A stretch of 46,709 bases of DNA. Source: Sphingomonas sp. Leaf230. GTDB lineage: Bacteria; Pseudomonadota; Alphaproteobacteria; Sphingomonadales; Sphingomonadaceae. The translations under genes and the position numbers were made by a program. Below are positions 25,240 to 33,928 of the stretch, piece by piece (the stretch's first letter is position 1; each line of letters starts with the position of its first letter). The stretch lies in the NCBI RefSeq assembly GCF_001421745.1, contig NZ_LMKW01000003.1, positions 1-46,709 on the forward strand, written 5' to 3'. The notes below the pieces were generated by a model. That model did not search any database. It saw only the letters and a program-made list of their open reading frames with translations, and had not been told where the DNA came from.

Positions 25240-26181
25240 ATGCGCATCTATGTCGCTGGCCATCGCGGGATGGTCGGTGGAGCAATCTCGCGCAAACTGC
25301 GCGAGCGCGGCGCCGAGGTGATCACGCGCACGCACGCCGAACTCGACCTGACAGACCAGGCGGCGGTGCGTGCTTTCTTTGCAAGCGAGAAGCCTGACGG
25401 CGTTGTGCTGGCGGCTGCCAAGGTGGGCGGCATTCACGCCAACAACACCTACCCCGCCGACTTCATCTACGAGAACCTCATGATTGAGGCGAACGTGATC
25501 CATCAGGCTTACGTCGCCGGCGTGCAGCGCCTGCTGTTCCTCGGCTCCTCGTGCATCTACCCGCGCGCCGTCGAACAACCGATGCGCGAAGACGCGCTGC
25601 TGACCGGGGTCCTCGAGCCGACCAACGAGCCGTATGCGGTCGCCAAGATCGCCGGCATCAAGCTGTGCGAGAGCTATAACCGACAGTATGGCACTGACTA
25701 CCGTAGCGTGATGCCGACCAACCTCTATGGCCCGGGTGACAATTTTCACCCGGAAAACAGCCACGTGATGCCGGCGTTGATCCGCCGCTTCCATGAAGCG
25801 GCTGCAAGCGGCGCTGAAGAGGTGGTGATCTGGGGTACGGGCACGCCGTACCGCGAGTTTCTCCATGTCGACGACATGGCCGAGGCCTCGCTATTCGTGT
25901 TCGATCTCGACAAGAAAACATACGAGGCCAACACCGAGCCGATGCTTAGCCACATCAACGTGGGCTATGGCGAGGACGTGACCATCGCCGAGCTCGCACA
26001 TCTGGTCGCAGACGTTACGGGCTTTACCGGGCGGGTCAGCTTCGACACCTCGAAGCCGGATGGCACAATGCGTAAGCTCATGGACTCAAGCCGACTAAAT
26101 ACCATGGGATGGAAACCCTCTGTTTCCTTAACCAATGGCGTTCGGGAGACCTACGCTTGGTTTATCGACAATGCTAAGTAA
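25240..26181 (+). CDS. fcl: GDP-L-fucose synthase
   Basis: Fcl epimerises and reduces GDP-4-keto-6-deoxymannose to GDP-L-fucose with NADPH. The 313-residue SDR protein has [14 protein letters not shown] at 7-20, [30 protein letters not shown] (catalytic Ser/Cys region), and [20 protein letters not shown] with the Tyr/Lys pair, then [21 protein letters not shown] chose the ATG at 25240, 9 bp after GGAG, rather than earlier in-frame ATGs that overlap gmd. Paired with gmd, it predicts L-fucose in the polymer. Confidence 0.95.
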   Translation: MRIYVAGHRGMVGGAISRKLRERGAEVITRTHAELDLTDQAAVRAFFASEKPDGVVLAAAKVGGIHANNTYPADFIYENLMIEANVIHQAYVAGVQRLLFLGSSCIYPRAVEQPMREDALLTGVLEPTNEPYAVAKIAGIKLCESYNRQYGTDYRSVMPTNLYGPGDNFHPENSHVMPALIRRFHEAAASGAEEVVIWGTGTPYREFLHVDDMAEASLFVFDLDKKTYEANTEPMLSHINVGYGEDVTIAELAHLVADVTGFTGRVSFDTSKPDGTMRKLMDSSRLNTMGWKPSVSLTNGVRETYAWFIDNAK

Positions 26182-26470
26182 CCTATTCAACTAGCATCAT
26201 ACACTTATGGGGTGCGGCAGACTGAAACCGCCCACCCCGTTACTCGATTCGTTCGGTTAAACACAGTTTGTTAGCCTGACATTCGCCCCGCCCGATGCGA
26301 ACCAGCGCCATTACATTCATCGATGCGGTGGCGAACTCTGCACTGTCAGGCCGATAGACACGCCTTCGTTGCAATAGAGGATAGTGAGGGCGTGCACCGC
26401 TTCGACACGCCAGCCTATTCCGCAACGATTGACGCCTGACAGAGCAGATCGATCGTTCTAAATATAGGGT
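26182..26470. other. Intergenic region after fcl
   Basis: 289 bp with no convincing gene. Just after fcl, GGGGTG...CACCCC (about 26198-26237) can form an imperfect stem without a T-run. A minus-strand frame (26240-26575) has no recognisable domain and overlaps the next gene. The 3' part (AAATATAGGGT at 26460-26470) probably holds the promoter and ribosome-binding site of the lipoprotein gene. Confidence 0.35.
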
Positions 26471-26947
26471 ATGCGCTATCCCATAAAAGCATTTTTGCCG
26501 TTCACCGTTCTCGCAACGGTCACGGCTTGCAACCCCGTTCAGAAGCCCCCATCCGCAAAGCAGGCTTCTGACCAAGACCCGATCGTGCAGGATCTCGACA
26601 AATTCGAAGCTTCGGTTCGCATAGCCGCGGCAAATAAACGCATTAACGAACTTGAGCGAAAAGTTGGAGAACTAGAGGCTACGCCTGAAAAGCTAAATCT
26701 AGATCTGTTGAACCAACGGGTTACATTACTAGAGGTTAAAGATAACGAGGCACGAGCATTATTATCCGAAACATCATCACCAAATGATAAGAATGTTGGT
26801 TCTCGGCCTACTAGCAGCGCGACGCGGCCTGAATCTAGTGCACAGAAGGCGCCAACAAGATCATCATCATTTAAGTTGCCAGATTTGGAACACAGACCTC
26901 GCTTAGCAACGCCAGGAGAGACAAAGGCTTTTTCGTCGGGTAAGTAA
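26471..26947 (+). CDS. Small coiled-coil lipoprotein of unknown function
   Basis: A 158-residue protein with a clear lipoprotein signal: MRYPIKAFLPFTVLATVTAC, Cys at residue 20. Mature residues about 45-100 are a predicted coiled coil (ANKRINELERKVGELEATPE, then LDLLNQRVTLLEVKDNEARA). The C-terminal third is Ser/Pro/Thr-rich and probably disordered. I recognise no family. It is noticeably more AT-rich than its neighbours, suggesting separate acquisition. Placement between fucose genes and a uronate epimerase gene hints at an envelope role in EPS export, which is inference. Confidence 0.65.
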   Translation: MRYPIKAFLPFTVLATVTACNPVQKPPSAKQASDQDPIVQDLDKFEASVRIAAANKRINELERKVGELEATPEKLNLDLLNQRVTLLEVKDNEARALLSETSSPNDKNVGSRPTSSATRPESSAQKAPTRSSSFKLPDLEHRPRLATPGETKAFSSGK

Positions 26948-27030
26948 TATATTGCAACTATTTAGGCGTCTAATTGAGCAAACTCCCGCCAGGGCGTTAC
27001 CGTCTTCGACGAGGGCGCCAACACACATAA

Positions 27031-28056
27031 CTATTTCAGCCTTTGCTCCACCAATCCATAATAGTTGCGATACCAGTTCACGAAGCATGGCACCCCCTCA
27101 GCGATGCTGGTGCGTGGTTTATACCCCAAATCGCGCTGAATCGCGCCAATGTCCGCATAGGTGTCGCGCACGTCACCCGGCTGCATTGGCAGCATCCGGC
27201 GCTCAGCTCTGCGACCACACGCCTGCTCGATCAGCGCGATCATCTCGCCAAGATCCTCCGAGCGGCTATTGCCGATATTGTAGATTCGGTGCGGACTGAC
27301 GCTGCCGCCCGCCTTGGTCGCGCCGTCGTCGATGGGCGGATTGTCGAGGCATGCGATGACGCCGGCTACGATGTCGTCGATATAGGTGAAGTCGCGCCGC
27401 ATCCGGCCCTCGCCGAACACTTTGATCGGCCGGCCCTCGAAGATGGCCTTGGTAAACAGCCACATCGCCATGTCGGGCCGCCCCCAGGGGCCATAGACGG
27501 TAAAGAACCTAAGCCCGGACTGCGGCAAGCGGTAGAGATGCGCGTAGGTCTCGCTCATCAGCTCGTCCGCCTTCTTGGTGGCGGCGTAGAGCGACAGGGG
27601 CTGGTCAACACGGTCCTCGACACGGAACGGTAGAGTGTCGTTGCCACCATATACCGAGGAGGAAGACGCGTAGACGAGATGCTCGACCCGACGGTGGCGT
27701 CCGATCTCGATCATGTTGAGGTGACCGGCAAGATTGGCCTGAAGATAAGCGCGTGGGTTCTCGATCGAATAGCGGACGCCGGCCTGTGCGCCGAGATGGA
27801 CAATGCGATCGAACTGCTCGCCGTCGAGTGCAATATCGAGCGCGACGTGATCAGAGAAATCGACCTGTTTGAAGGTGAAGCGTCCGTTCGAATTGGCGCC
27901 ATCCTTGTCGAGCTCGGCCAGGCGCGCGTGCTTGAGCGTGACATCGTAATAGTCGTTGAGGCTGTCGATACCGAGCACCGTGTCGCCGCGGGCAAGCAGG
28001 TGTCGACTGACGTGGAAGCCGATGAACCCGGCCGCGCCGGTAACGAGAACGCGCAT
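27031..28056 (-). CDS. UDP-glucuronate 4-epimerase-like NAD-dependent epimerase
   Basis: A 341-residue extended SDR of the LspL/Gae type, which interconvert UDP-glucuronate and UDP-galacturonate. It shows VTGAAGFIGFHVSRHLLARG at 5-24, GIDSLNDYYDVTLKHARL (the NDYYD motif is characteristic), HLGAQAGVRYSIENPRAY, YASSSSVYGGN, YAATKKADELM with catalytic Tyr/Lys, and FFTVYGPWGRPDMAMWLFTK. Intact. The ribosome-binding site GGGAG lies 7 bp before the ATG. It is transcribed opposite to gmd-fcl from its own promoter region. It suggests a galacturonate or glucuronate residue in the EPS; close relatives act on other UDP-sugars, so substrate is not certain. Confidence 0.88.
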   Translation of the reverse strand: MRVLVTGAAGFIGFHVSRHLLARGDTVLGIDSLNDYYDVTLKHARLAELDKDGANSNGRFTFKQVDFSDHVALDIALDGEQFDRIVHLGAQAGVRYSIENPRAYLQANLAGHLNMIEIGRHRRVEHLVYASSSSVYGGNDTLPFRVEDRVDQPLSLYAATKKADELMSETYAHLYRLPQSGLRFFTVYGPWGRPDMAMWLFTKAIFEGRPIKVFGEGRMRRDFTYIDDIVAGVIACLDNPPIDDGATKAGGSVSPHRIYNIGNSRSEDLGEMIALIEQACGRRAERRMLPMQPGDVRDTYADIGAIQRDLGYKPRTSIAEGVPCFVNWYRNYYGLVEQRLK

Positions 28057-28352
28057 AAGGTGTCTCCCTGTATCGCCCGGGCCTTACGAAAGGACCGTGT
28101 TGCCCGGCAAGACGCATCGACAGCATCCCGAGCAAACGACCCCGTTTGATCAGCCTTTGCCTTGCCAAGGCGTGAGGGCAAGGCTCACACCTTGGGGTAT
28201 ATTGCCCCGATGAAAATTTCCCCGAGTCCGAGACGCGAAAAAACTCGTCTGCCGAAGAGCGACTATACAGTGCCGCTTCCGGATTTGTTGTTGACGCCGT
28301 CGGGCCCCGTTTGCCGACGCCCCACCCCGCCCCTTCTTGACAGGAAAGGCGG
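28057..28352. promoter_or_regulatory. Intergenic region with a 12-bp inverted repeat
   Basis: 296 bp upstream of the epimerase. CCAAGGCGTGAG (28165-28176) and CTCACACCTTGG (28184-28195) form a stem with one mismatch and a 7-base spacer, next to GGTATATTG. It could be an operator or the terminator of the DUF1176-like gene, whose transcript runs into it on the minus strand. A 48-codon plus-strand frame at 28210-28356 has no support. Confidence 0.4.
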
Positions 28353-29492
28353 CTAACGGATAACCTTCGCACGCCAGGCGGTGATGTAGTCAATGTTCCC
28401 GCGGCATTCGCCCATGTCGGCTTGCTCGGAGAGGCGAAAGCGCGTGGCGTCCCAGACGAAGCTCTGGTGCGATCCGCAGTCACCCAGGCCGCGGCCCTTG
28501 GCATAGCTTGTGAGGACCCCGTCCTTGAACTCACCGTTGATGACGCTTTTCACAGAGGTGCCCGTGTCCGCACCAGTTGCTTCGAAGCCCGAACGGGCGT
28601 CGAGTTGGGCGGGGGTGATCCTGGTGCCGTCGACGATGAAGAGCGCGCCGATCAGATTGTAAGCACCTGTCGAGCAAGGAAGGATGACCAGCGACTTGCC
28701 ACCGCCGAGGGCGTACGTTTCGGGAGTGGTGATCGACTCACCGGCGCCGTCAGGGAAGCTGCCGAGATCGCAGGTCGCGCGTTTGCGCATCGTTGCGACC
28801 TGGGCACCACTGAGCTTTGCGGGGGTGCCGGAGGGAGCGATCGCGGTGATGATCGGCAGCGGCGGTATGGGCGCGCTCGAAGGCGCGGGGCCCTTGGCGA
28901 CGACCGCGTCAATGCTGCCGGCGCGACCTTGTTGCGCATCAATGTAGCGGAGCGCAGCGGCTGCGCCTTTCAGCGAAAGGGTGGCCAGCGTACCACCCTT
29001 CGCATCGAGGATTTTCAGCGATTGGGCATTAGCGATGGCTGCGGCGAGCGCGGCAGCGTCGTGCAGGGCTATACGCTTGCCGTCGACCGCAAAGCTGGCG
29101 GGCGGGCGCTTGGTGGCCTCAACGTCGTTGCTGGTTTCCAGCGCCAACGAAATTTTGCCACCACCAGCTGCCACGGGGCCGGGCTCGCGCGACAGGTTGA
29201 GTGTGATCATGTCTTCACCGCCCATCTCGGGCAGGAGCGAGCCAAGCGCACAGCGCAGCGCGTTGTCGCAGCCAACGGTCCAGTCGGTGAACGTCTTCAG
29301 CTCGCCTGGTTTTGGACGCGTATGGGAGTCGGCCATGGGTTTTGGCTGGGATACTGCTGTCGTGACAGCAACTGACTTAGCTTTTGGTGCCGTCTCGGCC
29401 TTGGGCTGAGGTGCGGGCTGGCTTGGCGAACAGGCTGCGAGCGGTAGCATGGCGAAGGGCGCGAAGGCGGAAAAGATCGGTTTGCACAGCAT
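28353..29492 (-). CDS. DUF1176-like lipoprotein
   Basis: A 379-residue protein with a lipoprotein signal ending in LPLAAC (Cys about 21), then a Pro/Lys/Ala-rich linker to about 65. The remainder matches the DUF1176 pattern found in proteobacterial periplasmic proteins: KTFTDWTVGCDNALRCAL near 66-83, MITLNLSREPGP, ATCDLGSFPDG, and a C-terminal GDCGSHQSFVWDATRFRLSE with paired Cys. The biochemical function of the family is unknown. It is likely a chromosomal envelope gene not tied to EPS. Its terminus and start look normal; promoter would lie in the 70-bp gap to the divergent dehydrogenase gene. Confidence 0.8.
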   Translation of the reverse strand: MLCKPIFSAFAPFAMLPLAACSPSQPAPQPKAETAPKAKSVAVTTAVSQPKPMADSHTRPKPGELKTFTDWTVGCDNALRCALGSLLPEMGGEDMITLNLSREPGPVAAGGGKISLALETSNDVEATKRPPASFAVDGKRIALHDAAALAAAIANAQSLKILDAKGGTLATLSLKGAAAALRYIDAQQGRAGSIDAVVAKGPAPSSAPIPPLPIITAIAPSGTPAKLSGAQVATMRKRATCDLGSFPDGAGESITTPETYALGGGKSLVILPCSTGAYNLIGALFIVDGTRITPAQLDARSGFEATGADTGTSVKSVINGEFKDGVLTSYAKGRGLGDCGSHQSFVWDATRFRLSEQADMGECRGNIDYITAWRAKVIR

Positions 29493-29562
29493 AGTTGCAG
29501 CCTAGCGGTCTGGCAGCGCGGGGAAAAGCGGCTAGGGAGAGGCAACAAATCAGGAGAGTGAT

Positions 29563-30432
29563 GTGCAGACGATCGGCGTGATTGGTGCAGGGCAGATGGG
29601 CGCAGGGATCGCGCAGGTATCGGCGCAGGCGGGGTACCGCGTGTTGTTGGCGGACGTGTCGCTGGACGCTGCGAGTAAGGGCAAGGCGGGGATCGCCAAG
29701 GCGCTTGCCCGGTTGGTCGAGAAGGAAAAGATCGCGGGCGATGCTCGCGATGCGGCCCTTGCGCTGATCGAGCCGGTCGCGAGCGTCGCAGACATGGGCG
29801 ACTGTGCGATCGTCGTCGAGGCGGCGACCGAGCGCGAGGGCGTCAAGCGCGCGATCTTCGCTGAGGTCGGTAAGGTACTCGGGCCGGACGCAATCCTGGC
29901 GTCGAACACGTCGTCGATCCCGATCACCCGGCTGGCGCAGGCGGCCCCCGATCCGGCGCGGTTCATGGGCGTGCATTTCTTCAACCCGGTCCCTGTGATG
30001 CGGCCGATCGAGCTGATCCGGGGTCTAGCGACGTCAGATGCCACGGTAGCGGCGGTCGAGGCGTTTGCGGAGAAGCTCGGCAAGCAGGTCGTGCATGCGA
30101 ACGATGCGCCGGGATTTATCGTCAACCGGGTGCTGATGCCGATGATCAACGAGGCGTGCTTCGCGCTGGGCGAAGGCGTGGCAAGCGTGCGTGACATTGA
30201 TCTGGCGTGCCAGCTCGGGCTGAACCATCCGATGGGGCCTCTGACGCTGGCAGACTTTATCGGGCTCGACACGTGTCTTGAGATCACGCGTGTGTTGTTC
30301 GAGGGAACGGGCGATCCCAAGTTCCGGCCGGCGCCGGTACTGGTGAAGTATGTCGAGGCCGGGTGGTTCGGGCGGAAGACAAAACGCGGCTTCTACGATT
30401 ATTCGGGCACGGAACCTGTGCCGACCCGGTAA
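29563..30432 (+). CDS. 3-hydroxybutyryl/3-hydroxyacyl-CoA dehydrogenase
   Basis: A 289-residue HBD-type enzyme that oxidises (S)-3-hydroxyacyl-CoA with NAD+. The N-terminal Rossmann domain starts IGVIGAGQMGAGIAQVSAQA (GxGxxG at 7-12). Catalytic segments are VEAATEREGVKRAIF, ASNTSSIPITRLAQ and GVHFFNPVPVM (His-containing). The C-terminal domain has NDAPGFIVNRVLMPMINEA and LNHPMGPLTLADFIGLDTCL. All are intact and the length is usual. The GTG at 29563 follows CAGGAGA. A core fatty-acid or butyryl-CoA metabolism gene, probably marking chromosomal backbone next to the accessory region. Confidence 0.93.
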   Translation: MQTIGVIGAGQMGAGIAQVSAQAGYRVLLADVSLDAASKGKAGIAKALARLVEKEKIAGDARDAALALIEPVASVADMGDCAIVVEAATEREGVKRAIFAEVGKVLGPDAILASNTSSIPITRLAQAAPDPARFMGVHFFNPVPVMRPIELIRGLATSDATVAAVEAFAEKLGKQVVHANDAPGFIVNRVLMPMINEACFALGEGVASVRDIDLACQLGLNHPMGPLTLADFIGLDTCLEITRVLFEGTGDPKFRPAPVLVKYVEAGWFGRKTKRGFYDYSGTEPVPTR

Positions 30433-30690
30433 TTATCGAAGCGGCCTTTCGTGAAGAGGATGAACTTTACCTGCCAAAGCGATGCATCCTGCCTGAGCTA
30501 ATACGGCTTGCGGCTTCGCAAGCAACCCTATCCCTTTGGCGCCAAGTTTGCGACTCGGTGGCAACGACATTTCTTGCCAAACAAACAATAACTTTCTTGG
30601 GGAGCGGAAGAATTTTTAAACGGATAATAATAACAATATTCGCGTAACCACCATACTTATGATTCGGATCACATTTCGGCGCGCGTGACC
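30433..30690. other. Intergenic region without a recognised gene
   Basis: The 258 bp after the dehydrogenase become strikingly AT-rich near 30585-30660. No gene or hairpin terminator is convincing. It marks the start of the accessory DNA. Confidence 0.35.
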
Positions 30691-30692
30691 GC

Positions 30693-31002
30693 ATGGAAAG
30701 CACGAGCATTGTCGGTTCGTGTGCTGGCGCTTGCGGAGATCCCGAGTGATCTTTCGCGGCGTCAGGCTACGATTCGGTTAGCGCATCGGCGCGGTCCGGT
30801 GGCAGCTGCCTGCCAGCCAACGAGGCACGTCGGCGCCATAATAGCCGACGGTAATGGACGCTTGGTAAGATCAAGGCGCAACATCGCTGATCGTAAAGCC
30901 TACCCCGCAACGCGCGACATCACCATGCGAGGCTCCGAGCGCAGGTGGCGAATCATGGCATAGCGGCCGTGTTAGGCACGATAAGCCGTTCTTCGCCATA
31001 CG
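30693..31002 (+). pseudogene. Heavily decayed IS630-family transposase remnant
   Basis: The DNA resembles the start of the IS630 transposase at 100-420: AAAGCACGAGCATTGTCGGT here versus CACGAGCATTATCGGT there, then TCGCGGCGTCAGGCT versus TCGCGTCGGCAGGCT, GCGCGGTCCGGTGGCAGC versus GCCGTCCGGTGGCAGC, and so on to TTCTTCGCC. Many indels and stops break the frame, and the catalytic part is absent. It keeps the 5' context lost from the copy at 100. Confidence 0.75.
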
Positions 31003-31419
31003 GAATTAAATGCAAAGGAATGCTGTGCACGACCTGCAGGATTGCCACGACGTACTGAAGCAGCGCGAACCCGGCTCACCCCCCGACCCCAAGTAACCCG
31101 TCATCACCTTAGCAATGATAAACTCGTCGCTATGGTAGAGCACCGCGCGTTCGACGCCTACGGGCCGGCGTCCCTTACGCACAATGGAAAGCCACCACAA
31201 TGTTTGCCGGTCCAAAACTGAATGCTCGACGTACCGATGAACGGGGAAGCTTTACCGATCGACGTGCCGCATGTGGTCGGGGAGACAGAATTCCCGACCT
31301 AATTTCATCACGCGAGAAGTGCTTGATTTCACGTCATCGCACGACCCGTCAGTCTGCGGGTTGCACAGCGATGGGTACAAAACGGCAAGCCGGTTCCGGT
31401 CGTTCGCCATCGATCGCCT
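31003..31419. other. Unassigned stretch between IS630 remnant and ABC pseudogene
   Basis: About 420 bp of short overlapping frames on both strands without known motifs. The 3' part probably continues the broken ABC exporter gene upstream, but I cannot read a recognisable permease segment there. Confidence 0.35.
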
Positions 31420-32340
31420 GTGACGACGCAGGTTCTGGCACCGATCGCTCGATTGTCGAACCAGTGGGACACGAAGATGGGCGGCGTGCTGGCTGATGCG
31501 ATCGGTACCAACGCAGTGGTGAAAGCCTTTGGTGGTGAGGCGCGGGAAGAAGCGTTGCTCGCGCGGACCCTCGGCAAGTGGCACCGGAGCACGCGCTGGA
31601 CATGGATGGCGTTCACTTGGGCTGGGTCTAGCCACTCGCGCTGCTGTGGTTCATCCGTATCGCGGCCACGGCGGCGGCGCTGTGGCTATGGTCGTGCGGA
31701 CAGGCAAGCGCGGGCGACATGGCCTATGTCATCACCAGCTATCTGGTGCTGATCGGCTCTCTCCGCGACATCGGGCAGTACGTTCATCAGCTCCAGCGGT
31801 CAGTGAACGAGATGGAGGAACTGGTCGCGCTCCGTGGCGAGCCGCTCGGCGTCGCCGATCGCGCCGACGCACGTCCGATCGCGATTGAGGCGGACGCGAT
31901 CCGGTTCGAGGACGTGATATTCCGCTATGCCGGGCAGGACCGCCCGATCGACCAGCATCTGACCGTCGCAATTTCGGCCGGGCAGCGCGTCGGTCTGGTC
32001 GGGCCGTCGGGGTCGGGCAAGACCAGCTTCGTGAAACTGATCCAGCGGTTCTAGGACGTCGATGGTGGTCGCGTGACGATCGACGGACAGGACGTGGCGC
32101 TCGCGACGCAGGGTCGCCACGTCGGCAGGTAGCAATCGTCCGTAGGAGTCAGTGCTGTTCCACCGCACTCTGGCCGAGAAACTTAGATATGGGCGCCCGG
32201 GCGCGAGCCACGCTGAGATCGAGCAGGCGGCCCGGCTTGCCAGCGCCCATAATTTCATCGTGGCGCTGCCGAGGGGCTATTGCACACTGGTCGGCGAGCG
32301 GGGTGTGGATCTGTCGGGCGGTCAACGCCAGCGGGCACGC
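31420..32340 (+). pseudogene. Broken ABC exporter gene (fused permease-ATPase)
   Basis: Pieces of an MsbA/HlyB-type half-transporter in several frames. The first is VLADAIGTNAVVKAFGGEAR, a transmembrane-domain coupling region. After a frame change comes AYVITSYLVLIGSLRDIGQY and then the nucleotide-binding domain: RFEDVIFRYAGQDRPIDQHL, Walker A GLVGPSGSGKTS, and an in-frame TAG after KLIQRF at 32052. Another frame gives [20 protein letters not shown] and the signature LSGGQRQRA. The gene stops at the junction with an IS66 fragment at about 32340, so Walker B is absent. Clearly non-functional. Confidence 0.85.
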
Positions 32341-32638
32341 CCCCAGCCGCACGGATGGTCACACCGCAGAGCTCGATGACCAGCATGTCCGACGCACCGT
32401 GGTCGATCTCGGGCGGATCCGCATGAATGGCCACGGCCGCAAAACCGGTCGGCTGCGCAAGCTTGCGGCACAGGTTGCGCCGCCAATGGTAGATCGACGA
32501 GGGCGAGATATTGGCAGCGCGTGCGATGGCGGCAACCGATGCGCCAGGCGCAATTGCAGCCTCCACCAGGGCAAGCTTGCGCTCGTCGCTCCAATGGCGA
32601 CGCCGCTCAACCCCGGACAGTACAGTGATCTGGGTCAT
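32341..32638 (-). pseudogene. Truncated IS66-type tnpA
   Basis: On the minus strand from the ATG at 32638 the product has the IS66 orfA helix-turn-helix (RRRHWSDERKLALVEAAIAP, then SVAAIARAANISPSSIYHWR) and part of the downstream domain ([17 protein letters not shown]). The similarity ends where ABC-transporter sequence begins at about 32340, so tnpA is truncated and tnpB and tnpC are missing. It differs in sequence from the tnpA at 15140 and comes from another IS66 element. Confidence 0.75.
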
Positions 32639-32862
32639 CGCCACGTCTCTAGCCACGGTGAAAACCACGGTGCTGGGACTGTAGCTAACATCTCAGCTCA
32701 GACCGTCACCCGCCAGATGCCCCACCGGATGTAGACAGCTTATGTGGCGTGGACAGCTGAACGACCGTGCAATTACCAGAGCCCGTCGCTGGAAAGCCGC
32801 CGTGCCGCTTTCTTGCCAAAAGACCGAGGCGCGGTCCTACGCCTCAGAGGCTGCTACCGTAT

Positions 32863-33405
32863 CTAGCCTGGGGCGAACTTGTAGACGGTGCCTCGGGAGA
32901 TACCGAGTTGGCGAGCGATATGGGCGGGCTTTATACCATCGGCGATCAGCTTACGCACCGCGTCGGGATCTATACGCGGCTTGCCGCCTTTGTAGACGCC
33001 CCGCGCCTTAGCTGCCTCGATACCTTCAAGTTGCCGTTCGCGTCGGAGGTTCGTCTCGAACTCTGCAAATACGCCGAGCATATCGAGAAATGCTTTTCCC
33101 GCTGCCGTGCTTGTATCGATCGGTTGCTCCGTCGCCTTGAGCGCGATGCCCCTGCCCTTTAACTCGTGCACAATATCCTGCAGATCTTTCATTGACCGAG
33201 CGAGCCGGTCGATACGGGTCACCACCAAGGTGTCGCCTTCGCGAAGGAAGTCGAGCAAAACTTGCAGCTCGGTCCGTGCGCCGCGCTCGCTTCCTGATTT
33301 TTTCTCCGACCGGATGGTCTGGCAGCCGGCAGCGCGCAGCGCGGTTTCCTGTATTCCAAGATCCTGCTCCGAGGTCGATACGCGGGCGTAACCAAAATGC
33401 GTCAT
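32863..33405 (-). CDS. Serine recombinase (resolvase/invertase family)
   Basis: A 180-residue small serine recombinase of the Tn3 resolvase/Pin type. The catalytic Ser10 lies in FGYARVSTSEQD. The active-site arginines fall in DTLVVTRIDRLARSMKDLQD. The long E-helix is GKAFLDMLGVFAEFETNLRR, and the C-terminal HTH is VRKLIADGIKPAHIARQLGI followed by SRGTVYKF. It is intact. Such enzymes resolve cointegrates or invert DNA at nearby paired sites. The 230-bp region upstream carries repeated TGTTCA motifs that may be its recombination site, and vapBC lies beyond that. Confidence 0.92.
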   Translation of the reverse strand: MTHFGYARVSTSEQDLGIQETALRAAGCQTIRSEKKSGSERGARTELQVLLDFLREGDTLVVTRIDRLARSMKDLQDIVHELKGRGIALKATEQPIDTSTAAGKAFLDMLGVFAEFETNLRRERQLEGIEAAKARGVYKGGKPRIDPDAVRKLIADGIKPAHIARQLGISRGTVYKFAPG

Positions 33406-33417
33406 TGAGGCCTCACT

Positions 33418-33512
33418 TGTTCAGTCAGGCTCTAGACCAATTGCACGGAGTGTTCAATTTCTATGCAAACAACCCTTATTGAACGGAGAGTCTGTTCAGT
33501 GCAGTGTGTTCA
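33418..33512. promoter_or_regulatory. Cluster of TGTTCA motifs, candidate res site
   Basis: TGTTCA occurs at 33418, 33451, 33493 and 33507, and the inverse TGAAC at 33480. All lie between the start of the resolvase gene (33405) and vapB. Tn3-type res sites have three subsites of inverted short motifs next to the resolvase gene, and the layout is similar. It may equally be an operator for the resolvase promoter. Confidence 0.45.
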
Positions 33513-33634
33513 CTCACGGTATACCCAGAATGACATAGAGGGCGTGATAGTCAGGCCCCATGTCAGAGCTCGCATTGTGTCACATCGCTTAAAGTGGCAT
33601 AGGGTACTTGGAAGCATTGAGGAGGAGCGCCGCG

Positions 33635-33928
33635 ATGGCTACGCAGTCCATAGACGTTAAAGTTGCCAGTAACGGTCGGATGATTCTGCCAGCATCGGTT
33701 CGCAAGGCGATGGGGCTTCACGGAGATGGGAAGGTCATTTTGACGGTCGAGGACGATCAGGTCCGCCTGTCGCCGATCGGTCACGGGGTTTCTCGCGCTC
33801 AGGCGCTTTATCGAGAGCATGCCAAGCAGGCCCGAACAATCGACGACTTCCTATCTGATCGCAAGGCAGAGGCCGTCACCGAGGCAGGCGAGTCTTCGCA
33901 TTCGGACCGGCACGGAGATCCGGCATGA
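33635..33928 (+). CDS. vapB: AbrB/SpoVT-type antitoxin (VapB)
   Basis: A 97-residue antitoxin with an N-terminal swapped-hairpin AbrB domain: IDVKVASNGRMILPASVRKA at about 6-25, then MGLHGDGKVILTVEDDQVRL. The C-terminal part (ALYREHAKQARTIDDFLSDR) should wrap the toxin. The ATG at 33635 follows GAGGAGGAGC; an upstream in-frame ATG at 33608 is poorer. It overlaps vapC by 4 bp. VapB proteins neutralise VapC and repress their own promoter together with it. Confidence 0.9.
   Translation: MATQSIDVKVASNGRMILPASVRKAMGLHGDGKVILTVEDDQVRLSPIGHGVSRAQALYREHAKQARTIDDFLSDRKAEAVTEAGESSHSDRHGDPA

Noticed and set aside
24155..25285. 376-codon minus-strand frame opposite gmd
   Set aside because: It is a shadow of the well-supported gmd frame; no start signal or domain.
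31115..31165. GGTAGAGCACC followed by a GTTCGACGCC-like stretch, resembling tRNA D-arm and T-arm pieces
   Set aside because: The spacing is far too short for a tRNA, and no acceptor or anticodon stem can be drawn.
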